Origin: Chthoniobacteraceae bacterium
Lineage (GTDB): Bacteria; Verrucomicrobiota; Verrucomicrobiia; Chthoniobacterales; Chthoniobacteraceae
Reading direction: 5' to 3'
NCBI GenBank assembly: GCA_947476045.1
Contig: CANJNZ010000047.1
Span: 1 to 35,335 of the forward strand
Length of the DNA stretch: 35,335 nt
Shown: piece by piece, positions 16,415-23,083 of the stretch
Layout of the letters: each line of letters starts with the position of its first letter
How positions within the stretch are numbered: the stretch's first letter is position 1
Position numbers and translations under genes: made by a program
The notes under the pieces: generated by a model
What the model saw: the letters and a program-made list of their open reading frames with translations, nothing else
The model's database searches: none
What the model was told of the DNA's origin: nothing

Positions 16415-18778
16415 CTACGCCGGAACGACCGCCTGCTCATCGCCTCGCTTGACCTCGGTGCGAAGGTCGCGGCCACCGCGCTTGCTCCACCACAGGACGA
16501 TAGGAGCTGCGATGAAGACGGACGAATAGGTGCCGGTGATAACGCCGACGAGAATGGCGAAGGCGAAATCGCGCAGAACCGGACCGCCGAAGAGGAAGAG
16601 GCCGATGCTCGGGATGAGCGTGGCGCAACTGGTGAGGATCGTTCGGCCCAGCATCTCGTTCACACTTTGGTTCATGATCTGTTCGAGCGAACCGGGGCGT
16701 CCGCTCTTGATCGTCTCGCGGATACGGTCGAACACCACGATGGTGTCGTTGATCGAATAGCCACCGATGGTGAGGATTGCGCCAACGGTGATGAGTGAAA
16801 GCTCGCGGTCGAAAACTGCGAATGCTCCCACGGTGATGATCAAGTCATGCAGTAGCGCGACGATGGCACCGACTGCGAAGCTGAACTCGAAACGCATCGT
16901 GACATAGAGCATCGTGCCGATAATACCGAGGAGGAGAGCCACTCCGCTGGTTTTCTTCAGTTCGTCACCGACAAGCGATCCGACGGTCTCGGATTTGTTC
17001 ACTTTGAATTTTGCCTCGGGGAATTTCGCGAGCAGCGCGTCTTTGATCTCGGTGCGCGTCTGCTTCGGACTGCGGACGGTGACGTAGTCGGTGCCGGAGG
17101 CGGATTTCTCGCTCTGCACAACGACTTCCTTGAATTTCAACCCTTCGCAGACTTCGCGAACCGCGCCGTCTTCAGGTTTTGGACCGACGGCTTCGAGCAC
17201 GAGAAGGTCACCTCCTTTGAAATCAATGCTGTAGTTCTTTTCTCCGCGCGAAGCGAAGACGCCCATTGTGGCGACGATGACGGCGAATGAAATGCCGATG
17301 GCAATTTTGCGGGAGCCGAGGAAGTTGAACTTCGTATTCTGCACGATGTGCATCATCGAAACGCTGGAAAGTTTTCCCTTCTCGATAGCCCACGAGAAGA
17401 ACATCCGGCTGACGATGAGCGAGGAGAAGAGCGAAGCGATGACACCAATGGTCAGCGCGACCGCGAAGCCTTTCACCGGACCGCTTGCCATTAGGAAAAG
17501 GATGAACGACGAAATGAGCGTTGTGACGTTTGCGTCGAAAATCGCGGTGAATGCGCGGTCGAACGCGTGTTCGACGGCGACCTTGAACGATTTGCCCGCC
17601 GCAAGCTCTTCGCGGAGTCGCTCGAAGATGAGCACGTTGGCATCCACCGCCATGCCGAGCGTGAGGATTATACCCGCAATACCGGGCAGCGTGAGCACAG
17701 CGTGGAGCATCGCGAGACAGCCGAAAATCACGAGCATCGTGACGATGAGGCCGATATTCGCGAAGAAACCGGAGAGGCGGTAGTAAATGAGCATCACCAG
17801 CGTGATGAGTGCGACACCGAGAAGGCCGGCGTGCTGGCCGCTCTTGATTGCATCAGCACCGAGCGAGGCGGAAGCAGAACGCTCCTCTTCGATTTCGACG
17901 GGGTTTTGCAGCGGGTTGAGCAATGCGCTGGAAAGATTGCGCGCCTCGGCTTCCGAAAATTTTCCGGTGATGACGCAACTGCCGCCGGAAATACCGCCTT
18001 CGACCTGGGTCGTGGGTGCGGAGAGGATTTTGCCATCGAGCACGATGGCGAACCGATCCTGCCCGACGCGCATTGCCTTGGTGAGTTCGAAGAACGTGTC
18101 TCCGCCCTGCTTGTCGAAATCGATCAGAATTTTCCAACCCTCCATGTCGTAGCGGGCACCAGCGTCTTTGACGTGCTCGCCAGTGATGTCGGGGATGCGA
18201 TGCACGAGCAGCTTCTGCCCTTCAACACCCTTTCCTTCCTTCATTGGCAGGAGCGTCCATGCGGGATCGAGGATTTGCTGCTTCGACTCAATCGCGGGCA
18301 CCAGACGGTTCGAGTCGGGATGCACAATGCGGAAGTCGAGCTTCGCGACTTGCTGGAGCTGTTTGCGCACGTCGTCGAGCTGCTCGGTGGCAAGACCGGG
18401 GATTTGCACGAGAATCCGATCCGCGCCAGTGGGCGTGATGACCGGTTCCGACGTTCCCATCTGGTCCACGCGCTTGCGGATGACCTCGACCGCCTGATCC
18501 ACCGCCTGCGGCGTAATCGGACGCACTTGCCCAGTCTTGTCGTCAACTGCGGGTTTCAGTCGGATCAAAAACGAAGTGCCACCGCGAAGGTCGAGACCGA
18601 GGGTGATTTTACCATTGGGACCAAAAGGCGGATAGACATACACCAGTGCGAAAGCGCAGACGAAGACCGTAAGCAGCGTGGAAAGGATGCGTTTGATACG
18701 CTCTTCGACCGCCGCGAGGTGGCAGCCGAAAAGGATGAGCAGGATGAGGCCGCAAGTAAGAGTGAGTCCGTTCGACAT
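16415..18778 (-). CDS. secDF: Fused protein-export membrane protein SecDF
   Basis: A proton-driven accessory of SecYEG that pulls preproteins out on the periplasmic side. 787 residues carry SecD and SecF in one chain. The SecD half begins with two hydrophobic segments (about 4-22 and 30-50), then LGLDLRGG (60-67), the periplasmic P1 region, and the transmembrane core with AMAVDANVLIFERLREEL (near 374). The SecF half starts near 500 with YSIDFKGGDLLVLE (near 515) and ends with ILTIGGYSINDTIVVFDRIRE (near 671). Both D4-type motifs, including conserved Asp/Arg, are intact. The first hydrophobic segment appears to be an addition relative to the single N-terminal helix of standard SecD. It follows yajC by 12 bp in a hom-lgt-yajC-secDF series. 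Confidence 0.95.
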   Translation of the reverse strand: MSNGLTLTCGLILLILFGCHLAAVEERIKRILSTLLTVFVCAFALVYVYPPFGPNGKITLGLDLRGGTSFLIRLKPAVDDKTGQVRPITPQAVDQAVEVIRKRVDQMGTSEPVITPTGADRILVQIPGLATEQLDDVRKQLQQVAKLDFRIVHPDSNRLVPAIESKQQILDPAWTLLPMKEGKGVEGQKLLVHRIPDITGEHVKDAGARYDMEGWKILIDFDKQGGDTFFELTKAMRVGQDRFAIVLDGKILSAPTTQVEGGISGGSCVITGKFSEAEARNLSSALLNPLQNPVEIEEERSASASLGADAIKSGQHAGLLGVALITLVMLIYYRLSGFFANIGLIVTMLVIFGCLAMLHAVLTLPGIAGIILTLGMAVDANVLIFERLREELAAGKSFKVAVEHAFDRAFTAIFDANVTTLISSFILFLMASGPVKGFAVALTIGVIASLFSSLIVSRMFFSWAIEKGKLSSVSMMHIVQNTKFNFLGSRKIAIGISFAVIVATMGVFASRGEKNYSIDFKGGDLLVLEAVGPKPEDGAVREVCEGLKFKEVVVQSEKSASGTDYVTVRSPKQTRTEIKDALLAKFPEAKFKVNKSETVGSLVGDELKKTSGVALLLGIIGTMLYVTMRFEFSFAVGAIVALLHDLIITVGAFAVFDRELSLITVGAILTIGGYSINDTIVVFDRIRETIKSGRPGSLEQIMNQSVNEMLGRTILTSCATLIPSIGLFLFGGPVLRDFAFAILVGVITGTYSSVFIAAPIVLWWSKRGGRDLRTEVKRGDEQAVVPA

Positions 18779-18790
18779 GACGATGTTGGG

Positions 18791-19135
18791 TTAAGCTTCT
18801 TTGACGTCTTTGGGGAGCACGAGGGTGACGGCGGATTTGTCCACGGTCAGCTTCACATTGTCATCCACTTTGAGGATGAAAGTGGAGCCGTCCTTGACGT
18901 TGGAAATGACGCCGTGGATGCCGCCGATGGTGACGACCTTGTCGCCAGTCTTGAGCCCCGCGATCTTGGCGGCGAGTTCCTTCTGCTTCTTTTGCTGCGG
19001 GCGAATCATCAGCACCCACATGACGACCATGATGGCACCAAACCAGACGAGCGTGCCGCTCATGTCGGGTGCTGGCTGTGCAGGGCCAGCGGGCGCGGGA
19101 GTTTGGGCGATGAAAGTAAGCAGAGCAGTAGGCAT
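18791..19135 (-). CDS. yajC: Preprotein translocase accessory subunit YajC
   Basis: A 114-residue single-pass inner-membrane protein that associates with SecDF and YidC. A Pro/Ala-rich N-terminus (to about residue 25) precedes the transmembrane helix LVWFGAIMVVMWVLMI (about 29-44), then the family hallmark RPQQKKQKE and a small beta domain with LKTGDKVVTIGGIHGVI. Length and motif order are normal. It is 12 bp upstream of secDF and 63 bp downstream of lgt on the same strand, the usual yajC-secDF pairing. Confidence 0.95.
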   Translation of the reverse strand: MPTALLTFIAQTPAPAGPAQPAPDMSGTLVWFGAIMVVMWVLMIRPQQKKQKELAAKIAGLKTGDKVVTIGGIHGVISNVKDGSTFILKVDDNVKLTVDKSAVTLVLPKDVKEA

Positions 19136-19198
19136 GGTTTAGAAAAAGGGCGCGCAGGCTATTCGGCGACGCCCTTTTGTCCAAGGTTTTCCTCTCGG

Positions 19199-20164
19199 CT
19201 ACAAATCGGCGCGCTCGAACTGACGCGCACGCAGCGACCATGCGATGAACGCGGCGCCGATTCCGAACATGAAAAGCGAGAGGAATTGCCCGGCGGAAAG
19301 TCCGGCGACGCTCCAAGCGGGATCAGGCACGCGGAAGACTTCGCCGGTGATTCGTGCGATGGCGTAAAGGATGAAGAACAGCCCGGTGAGCATCCCGCGC
19401 GGGACGCGGCAGCGCGTGCGCACGAGCCAAAGCACGGCGAAAAGAAGCACTCCCTCCAAAAACGCCTCATAGAGCTGCGAGGGATGGCGCGGTGTGAGCA
19501 CAGTGGCGAGCGTTGCGCGAACGGCGGGTTCGTGTCGCGCGGCTTCGATGGTTTGATCGATCCATCCGTTCTTCGGGTCGCCGTATTTGGCGATTGTCTC
19601 GCTCAGCGGAGCGAGCGCAGCGTAGGCGCGGTCGGCGACCGGGGCGAAACGCGAGTCGTTCATCTCCGTGGGAAATTGCACCGCCCACGCGGCGTGGGTT
19701 TCATGGCCGTAAAGTTCGCCATTGATGAAATTGGCGCAGCGCACGAGGAAAAGCCCGACGGGCGCTACGACGCAAAGCGAGTCGCCGATGCTCGTCCACG
19801 AAACCTTCCAGCGCCGGGATAGGATGAAAGTGACCACGACAATCCCGAGGATGCCGCCGTGGCTGGCCATCCCGCCTTTCCACACCTGCAACCACCACCA
19901 GGGACTATCGTGACTTTCGCCAAAGCCGTAGAAAACAATCCACCCGATCCTCCCTCCTAGCAAAACCCCAAACAAACCAATCCATGTAATGAAATCCGCG
20001 ACCTTCGCGACGGCGAGATCGGTGTAGCCACGCTTCGCCAGCCAGCAATAGAGCCAGTATCCGGCGAGGGCGGAGAGCACATAGGAAAGACCATACCAGC
20101 GCGGGCCGATGCCGTTGAATTGAAAGACAAAGGGATCGAGATGATGGAGCCAGGCAGCGAACAC
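19199..20164 (-). CDS. lgt: Prolipoprotein diacylglyceryl transferase Lgt with enlarged loop
   Basis: Transfers diacylglycerol from phosphatidylglycerol to the lipobox Cys of prolipoproteins in the inner membrane. 321 residues with seven likely membrane segments. Hallmarks: GGRIGWIVFYG (70-80), GGMASHGG with His102, the signature LVRCANFINGELYG (140-153, Arg142, Asn145, Glu150), HPSQLYEA (227-234), and IARITGEVFRVPD. Between FPTEM (164-168) and HPSQLYEA there is a segment of about 58 residues, partly helical and charged, where E. coli Lgt has a short loop. The enzyme core is complete. Its presence fits the putative lipoproteins encoded further on. It lies 36 bp after hom and 63 bp before yajC. 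Confidence 0.95.
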   Translation of the reverse strand: MFAAWLHHLDPFVFQFNGIGPRWYGLSYVLSALAGYWLYCWLAKRGYTDLAVAKVADFITWIGLFGVLLGGRIGWIVFYGFGESHDSPWWWLQVWKGGMASHGGILGIVVVTFILSRRWKVSWTSIGDSLCVVAPVGLFLVRCANFINGELYGHETHAAWAVQFPTEMNDSRFAPVADRAYAALAPLSETIAKYGDPKNGWIDQTIEAARHEPAVRATLATVLTPRHPSQLYEAFLEGVLLFAVLWLVRTRCRVPRGMLTGLFFILYAIARITGEVFRVPDPAWSVAGLSAGQFLSLFMFGIGAAFIAWSLRARQFERADL

Positions 20165-20200
20165 CTCGCGCTTGTGCCACAGACTTGCGGCGTTTGTCAG

Positions 20201-21493
20201 CTACGCTGCAAAATTTTCGACGCGGAGCAAAAGCGGGGTGCCTTTCACGCAGGCGAGGGATTGGATGCGCTCGATGGCGTTGCGCACTTGTGCGTGCGTG
20301 GCGTCGTGGAGCATGAGGATCAGCTCCGCCTGTTCGCCCGCGCTCTCGGGCTGAATCATCGAACTGATCCCCACATTGCTCGCGCCGAGCGCGCCAGCGA
20401 CTTGTGCAAGCACGCCCGGTTTGTCGTCCACGGGGATTCGCAGATAATACTGGCACGTGATCGCGTCGAGCGCCTTGCAATCGCCGTAGAGGCCGTGCGG
20501 CATAAAACCGCAATCCCTTCGCGTGGCGGATGCACACGCTGCTTCCGCGAGGTCGGCGATGACTGCGCTCGCAGTCGGGTCCTGCCCCGCGCCGCGTCCG
20601 TAGAAAAGCGTCTCGCCCACGACATCTCCGTGGACGCACAGCGCGTTATAGACGCCGTTGACGCTCGCGAGCACGTGTTTCTCCGGGATGAGCGTCGGGT
20701 GCACGCGCACTTCGATTTCGCCGGAAGCGTCGGCCTTGATGATGCCGAGCAATTTAATCCGGTAGCCGAGGATTTTCGCAAAAGCGATGTCCCGCGCCGT
20801 CACGTGCTCGATGCCTTCGACAAAAACTTTCTTCGGGCAAATCCAAGTGCCGTAGGCGAGCGATGCGAGGATGATCGCTTTGTGCGCGGCATCCCAGCCA
20901 TTCACGTCGAGCGTCGGGTCCGCCTCCGCGTAGCCCTGCGCCTGCGCCTCGGCGAGCGCCTCCGCGTAATCAAGCCCCGCGTCCGTCATCCGTGTGAGGA
21001 TGTAATTGGTCGTGCCATTGATGATCCCGTGGATGCTCAGGATGTGATTGCCCACAAAGCTCTCGCGCACCGCCTTGATAATTGGAATCCCTCCCGCCAC
21101 CGCCGCCTCAAAGAACACCGGCACATTCTTCGCCGCAGCGAGATCAAAAATTTCCTTCCCGTGCTCGGCGAGCAGCGCCTTGTTGCCCGTCACCACGATT
21201 TTTCCAGCCTCGATCGCGCGCGTGATGAGCGCGAGCGGCTCGGAAATGCCGCCCATCAGCTCCACCACGATCTGCACCGCGGGGTCATCCACCACCTTCT
21301 TCCAGTCATCGGTGAAAAGAGCCGCCGGAGCATCCACCGAACGCGCCTTTTTCAAATCGCGCACCGCCACGCGCCGCACCGCCAGTTCCACGCCGAGCCG
21401 CTCCGAGAGCAAAGCGCGGTTCTTCGCCAGATTTTTAAAAACCCCCGCACCCACGGTGCCGAAGCCTGCGAGGCCGATGCCGATTTGTTTCAT
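20201..21493 (-). CDS. hom: Homoserine dehydrogenase with ACT domain
   Basis: Reduces aspartate semialdehyde to homoserine, the branch point towards threonine and methionine. 430 residues. The NAD(P) Rossmann motif is GLAGFGTVGAG (7-17); TGNKALLA (102-109) and the catalytic region GYAEADPTLDVNGWDAAHK (187-205, with Lys205) are intact. A C-terminal ACT domain begins near 354 (RIPVDDKPGVLAQVAGALG), the usual site of threonine feedback in the monofunctional long form. It heads a series with lgt, yajC and secDF. No leader peptide or riboswitch was recognised upstream, although the region beyond is repeat-rich. Confidence 0.95.
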   Translation of the reverse strand: MKQIGIGLAGFGTVGAGVFKNLAKNRALLSERLGVELAVRRVAVRDLKKARSVDAPAALFTDDWKKVVDDPAVQIVVELMGGISEPLALITRAIEAGKIVVTGNKALLAEHGKEIFDLAAAKNVPVFFEAAVAGGIPIIKAVRESFVGNHILSIHGIINGTTNYILTRMTDAGLDYAEALAEAQAQGYAEADPTLDVNGWDAAHKAIILASLAYGTWICPKKVFVEGIEHVTARDIAFAKILGYRIKLLGIIKADASGEIEVRVHPTLIPEKHVLASVNGVYNALCVHGDVVGETLFYGRGAGQDPTASAVIADLAEAACASATRRDCGFMPHGLYGDCKALDAITCQYYLRIPVDDKPGVLAQVAGALGASNVGISSMIQPESAGEQAELILMLHDATHAQVRNAIERIQSLACVKGTPLLLRVENFAA

Positions 21494-21678
21494 AGAAAAG
21501 GCGCGGACTATCAGCGTTCACGCGCCCCTCGCGCAAGTGGAGAGTTGCCCGCCGCCAAAAAGGCACATGTTTCCCCGCGCAACGATCCGATTTCCTCGCG
21601 CAAAGACGCCAAGGCGTAAAGAAGGGGTGAGGTTTGCTGGGAAAAGGCGGGCGTTTTCGCGCGCCAGCGCGTGGTGCG

Positions 21679-21711
21679 GCAATCCGCAATCCGCAATCTG
21701 CGATCTGCAAT
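21679..21711. repeat. 7-bp tandem repeat (GCAATCC), about five copies
   Basis: Copies read GCAATCC, GCAATCC, GCAATCT, GCGATCT, GCAAT, in strict 7-bp register, followed by an A6 run. No coding role is apparent. Confidence 0.75.
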
Positions 21712-21723
21712 AAAAAATGCCTC

Positions 21724-21760
21724 GCACGGCGGACACGGAGTTCACAGAGAGGACCGTGCG
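21724..21760. repeat. CACGGAG-type interspersed repeat in a small hairpin
   Basis: The string GGACACGGAGTTCACAGAG is flanked by GCACGG and CCGTGC, which can pair as a 6-bp stem. It belongs to the same CACGGAG/CACAGAG repeat type seen again at 22889-22957. Confidence 0.5.
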
Positions 21761-21784
21761 TGATAGAAGAAGCGGGCCGCGAAC

Positions 21785-22031
21785 GAGTCCCGGAGGGACT
21801 GCCCGCCATTAGCCGGTGGTGATAACCACCGGATCGCGCACAAAAACGACAACGCCCCGGAGGGGCGGCGGAACGGCTGAGGCGCGACCGCGATTGCGTT
21901 CAAGGTGCGGGCGGGGTTTGGATGCGCTTGCGACGGGATATCCCGCGCCCCTGCCGGGGCGCTTGCCGTTTATGGCCATGATCCGGTGGCTGACGCCGAC
22001 CGGCTAATATCAGGCAGTCCCTCCGGGACTC
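21785..22031. repeat. 247-bp nested palindromic element with 19-bp perfect terminal inverted repeats
   Basis: The ends are GAGTCCCGGAGGGACTGCC (21785-21803) and its exact reverse complement at 22013-22031. Similarity between the arms continues inward for about 51 bp on each side (21785-21835 and 21980-22031) through ATTAGCCGGT and CCACCGGATC. Each arm folds on itself: AGTCCC-GGA-GGGACT, the perfect CCGGTGGT-GATA-ACCACCGG (21813-21832), and matching hairpins on the right. Two more hairpins lie inside: CGCCCC-GGA-GGGGCG (21853-21867) and GCGCCCC-TGCC-GGGGCGC (21945-21962). It encodes no protein. It looks like a REPIN- or MITE-like element, possibly a structured RNA; no RAYT transposase is in the window. 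Confidence 0.7.
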
Positions 22032-22119
22032 ATTGCCTTCACTTCATGGCTTCATGGCTTCCAAATTAAAAACCTGCACGCAACTTTGCGCCTTGGCGTC
22101 TTTGCGCGAGGCCCATTCC

Positions 22120-22150
22120 GTCAATCCTGCAAATCCCGTGAATCTTGTTT
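22120..22150. repeat. AAATCCCGTGAATC-type interspersed repeat
   Basis: Contains TCAATCCTGCAAATCCCGTG then AATCTTGTTT, a degenerate repeat of an ATCCTGT-like 10-11-mer that I recognise from intergenic regions of several phyla. Function unknown. Confidence 0.4.
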
Positions 22151-22262
22151 AAAGAGAGGGGCGGGGTTTTCGGGGGTTTTTGTTTTGGCGGGATTCTGGA
22201 TGGTCGCTTCGGTGGCGAGGCGGGGGGCGGCTTTATGAAAGCGTGAGGGATATGTAGAGCAT

Positions 22263-22871
22263 CAAGGCTCTGAAAGCGGGAGTTTTATGGCTATATGATT
22301 CCCGATTCGTGGAAATGGCATATCGCATTGGCATTCATGTCATTTGCTTCCTTCACAGTGAACAAATTTTGTGGCTCTGGGAAGGTTTCTTGCGGCATTG
22401 GGATGTTCCAAAAGCCATTTGCAACTCTCCCATTGCCACAAGTGACGTTCCCATTGCCACGAGTGACGTTCCCGTTGCCACGAGTGACGTTCCCATTGCC
22501 ACGAGTGACGTTCCCATTGCCACAAGTGACGTTCCCATTGCCACAAGTGACGTTCACATAGGCATCCTGCACTCTCACATAGGCATCCTGCACTTTCACA
22601 TTGGCATCATGCACTTTCCCATTGCCATTCTGCACTCTCTCATTGCCATCCTGCACTTTCACATAGGCATCCTGCACTTTCACATTGGCATTTCATTCCT
22701 TCCCATTGGCTCCAATTTTTCACCCAGAGCCACTTCACTCTTTCCCATTGCCATGAATGACTCTCACATTGCCTCGAATATCTCAAAATTCGGCTTTAAT
22801 GAATCTCTCGCTGCATTTAATGAGTGCGTTTCTGCGCTATATGACGCTATCTTTTGTTTTTATGATTATGT
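22263..22871. repeat. 21-bp tandem array, about 29 units in exact register
   Basis: Consensus unit CATTGCCACAAGTGACGTTC plus one base. Six near-identical units start at 22431, 22452, 22473, 22494, 22515 and 22536. Then follow units of the type CATAGGCATCCTGCACTTTC at 22557 to 22662, and increasingly diverged ones at 22683, 22704, 22725, 22746, 22767, 22788, 22809, 22830 and 22851. All 21 units from 22431 to 22871 keep exactly 21 bp. Weaker units in the same phase can be seen upstream at 22410, 22389, 22368, 22347, 22326, 22305, 22284 and 22263. The period is seven codons, so every frame gives a heptapeptide repeat. Confidence 0.9.
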
Positions 22872-22917
22872 GTTCGAGGCAAGACCTCCCTCTCTGCGTC
22901 CTCCGTGCCCTCTGTAG
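22309..22917 (+). CDS. Possible heptapeptide-repeat protein encoded by the 21-bp array
   Basis: This frame is open from 22258 and ends at a TAG at 22915-22917. It would encode up to 202 residues from a GTG at 22309, or 200 from the ATG at 22315. The product is built of 7-residue repeats: PIATSDV (about six), HIGILHF/PIAILHS (about seven), then diverged units such as PIAMNDS, HIASNIS, KFGFNES and LAAFNEC. It is the only frame on either strand that I find open across the whole array. Against coding: no Shine-Dalgarno sequence, no signal peptide, no recognised family, and the stop falls in an interspersed repeat. An alternative minus-strand frame (22683 to 22291, heptads like NGNVTCG and KVQDAYV) covers only part of the array. 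I do not know its function. Confidence 0.3.
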   Translation: MEMAYRIGIHVICFLHSEQILWLWEGFLRHWDVPKAICNSPIATSDVPIATSDVPVATSDVPIATSDVPIATSDVPIATSDVHIGILHSHIGILHFHIGIMHFPIAILHSLIAILHFHIGILHFHIGISFLPIGSNFSPRATSLFPIAMNDSHIASNISKFGFNESLAAFNECVSALYDAIFCFYDYVFEARPPSLRPPCPL

Positions 22918-22957
22918 TTCAAAAAAATGACTACCAAGGACACAAAGAGCACAGAGG
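22889..22957. repeat. Imperfect inverted repeat of CACAGAG/CTCTGTG type
   Basis: The left arm CCTCTCTGCGTCCTCCGTGC continuing to TGTAGT (22889-22918) is an imperfect reverse complement of the right arm ACTACCAAGGACACAAAGAG continuing to CACAGAGG (22930-22957), with an A-rich loop. It belongs to a repeat type seen also at 21724-21760 and abuts the end of the 21-bp array. Confidence 0.55.
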
Positions 22958-23034
22958 TGGGCATCTCCAATACGCCCGCCGCAGGAAGGTTCTCTTTCGA
23001 TGGCTATCGGTTGGGTGGAGTGGAAATCTTGGCT

Positions 23035-23064
23035 CTAACATCCGGCGTTTTCGGGGGATGTTAG
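23035..23064 (+). promoter_or_regulatory. Perfect 9-bp inverted repeat in the leader of the metallophosphoesterase gene
   Basis: CTAACATCC (23035-23043) and GGATGTTAG (23056-23064) flank a 12-nt loop with a possible inner CG-TTTT-CG pair. It lies 19 bp before the ATG at 23084 and is not followed by a T run, so it is more likely an operator or leader hairpin than a terminator. The binding factor is unknown. Confidence 0.45.
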
Positions 23065-23083
23065 GGCGCAACTTTCTCTGTTT

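Larger units (their letters stand above)
21594..22111. repeat. Outer 28-bp inverted repeat pair enclosing the palindromic element
   Basis: The segment at 21594-21621 and the reverse complement of 22084-22111 agree at 27 of 28 positions. The core is GCGCAAAGACGCCAAGGCG. The two arms enclose the 247-bp palindromic element almost centrally. Similar CTTTGCGCCTTGGCGTC strings occur as scattered intergenic repeats in other bacterial phyla, from general knowledge; their function is not established. Confidence 0.75.
21494..22257. other. Gene-free intergenic island of interspersed and palindromic repeats
   Basis: 764 bp between the divergent hom gene and the 21-bp array. I see no credible coding sequence; every frame is broken or shows biased low-complexity translation. 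The stretch holds a 7-bp tandem repeat, an outer inverted repeat (21594-21621 with 22084-22111), a nested palindromic element (21785-22031), a short direct repeat TTCATGGC near 22045, and motifs of the AAATCC(T/C)GT and CACGGAG(T/A)(T/A)CACAGAG types that I know as scattered intergenic repeats in many environmental bacteria. The hom promoter presumably lies close to 21494-21600 but no convincing box was found. Confidence 0.75.

Noticed and set aside
16391-16425. Terminator between the convergent hicA and secDF genes
   Set aside because: GGCTT-GGATG-AAGCC can form a 5-bp stem but has no T run on either strand.
17567-19822. 751-codon plus-strand open frame opposite secDF, yajC and lgt
   Set aside because: Three well-identified genes lie on the other strand. 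The frame is charged and biased (His, Arg, Asp, Glu) without domains, as expected from codon-position GC bias.
21494-21600. Threonine/methionine leader or riboswitch ahead of hom
   Set aside because: No leader peptide with Thr/Ile/Met runs and no SAM-type aptamer motif could be found by eye.
22291-22683. Minus-strand heptad protein (KVQDAYV / NGNVTCG repeats)
   Set aside because: The frame is open over only part of the array and hits a stop in the diverged units (near 22690), so the plus frame is the better, though still weak, candidate.
22263-22871. CRISPR array
   Set aside because: The units are contiguous 21-mers with no unique spacers, repeats are shorter than typical CRISPR repeats, and no cas genes are present.
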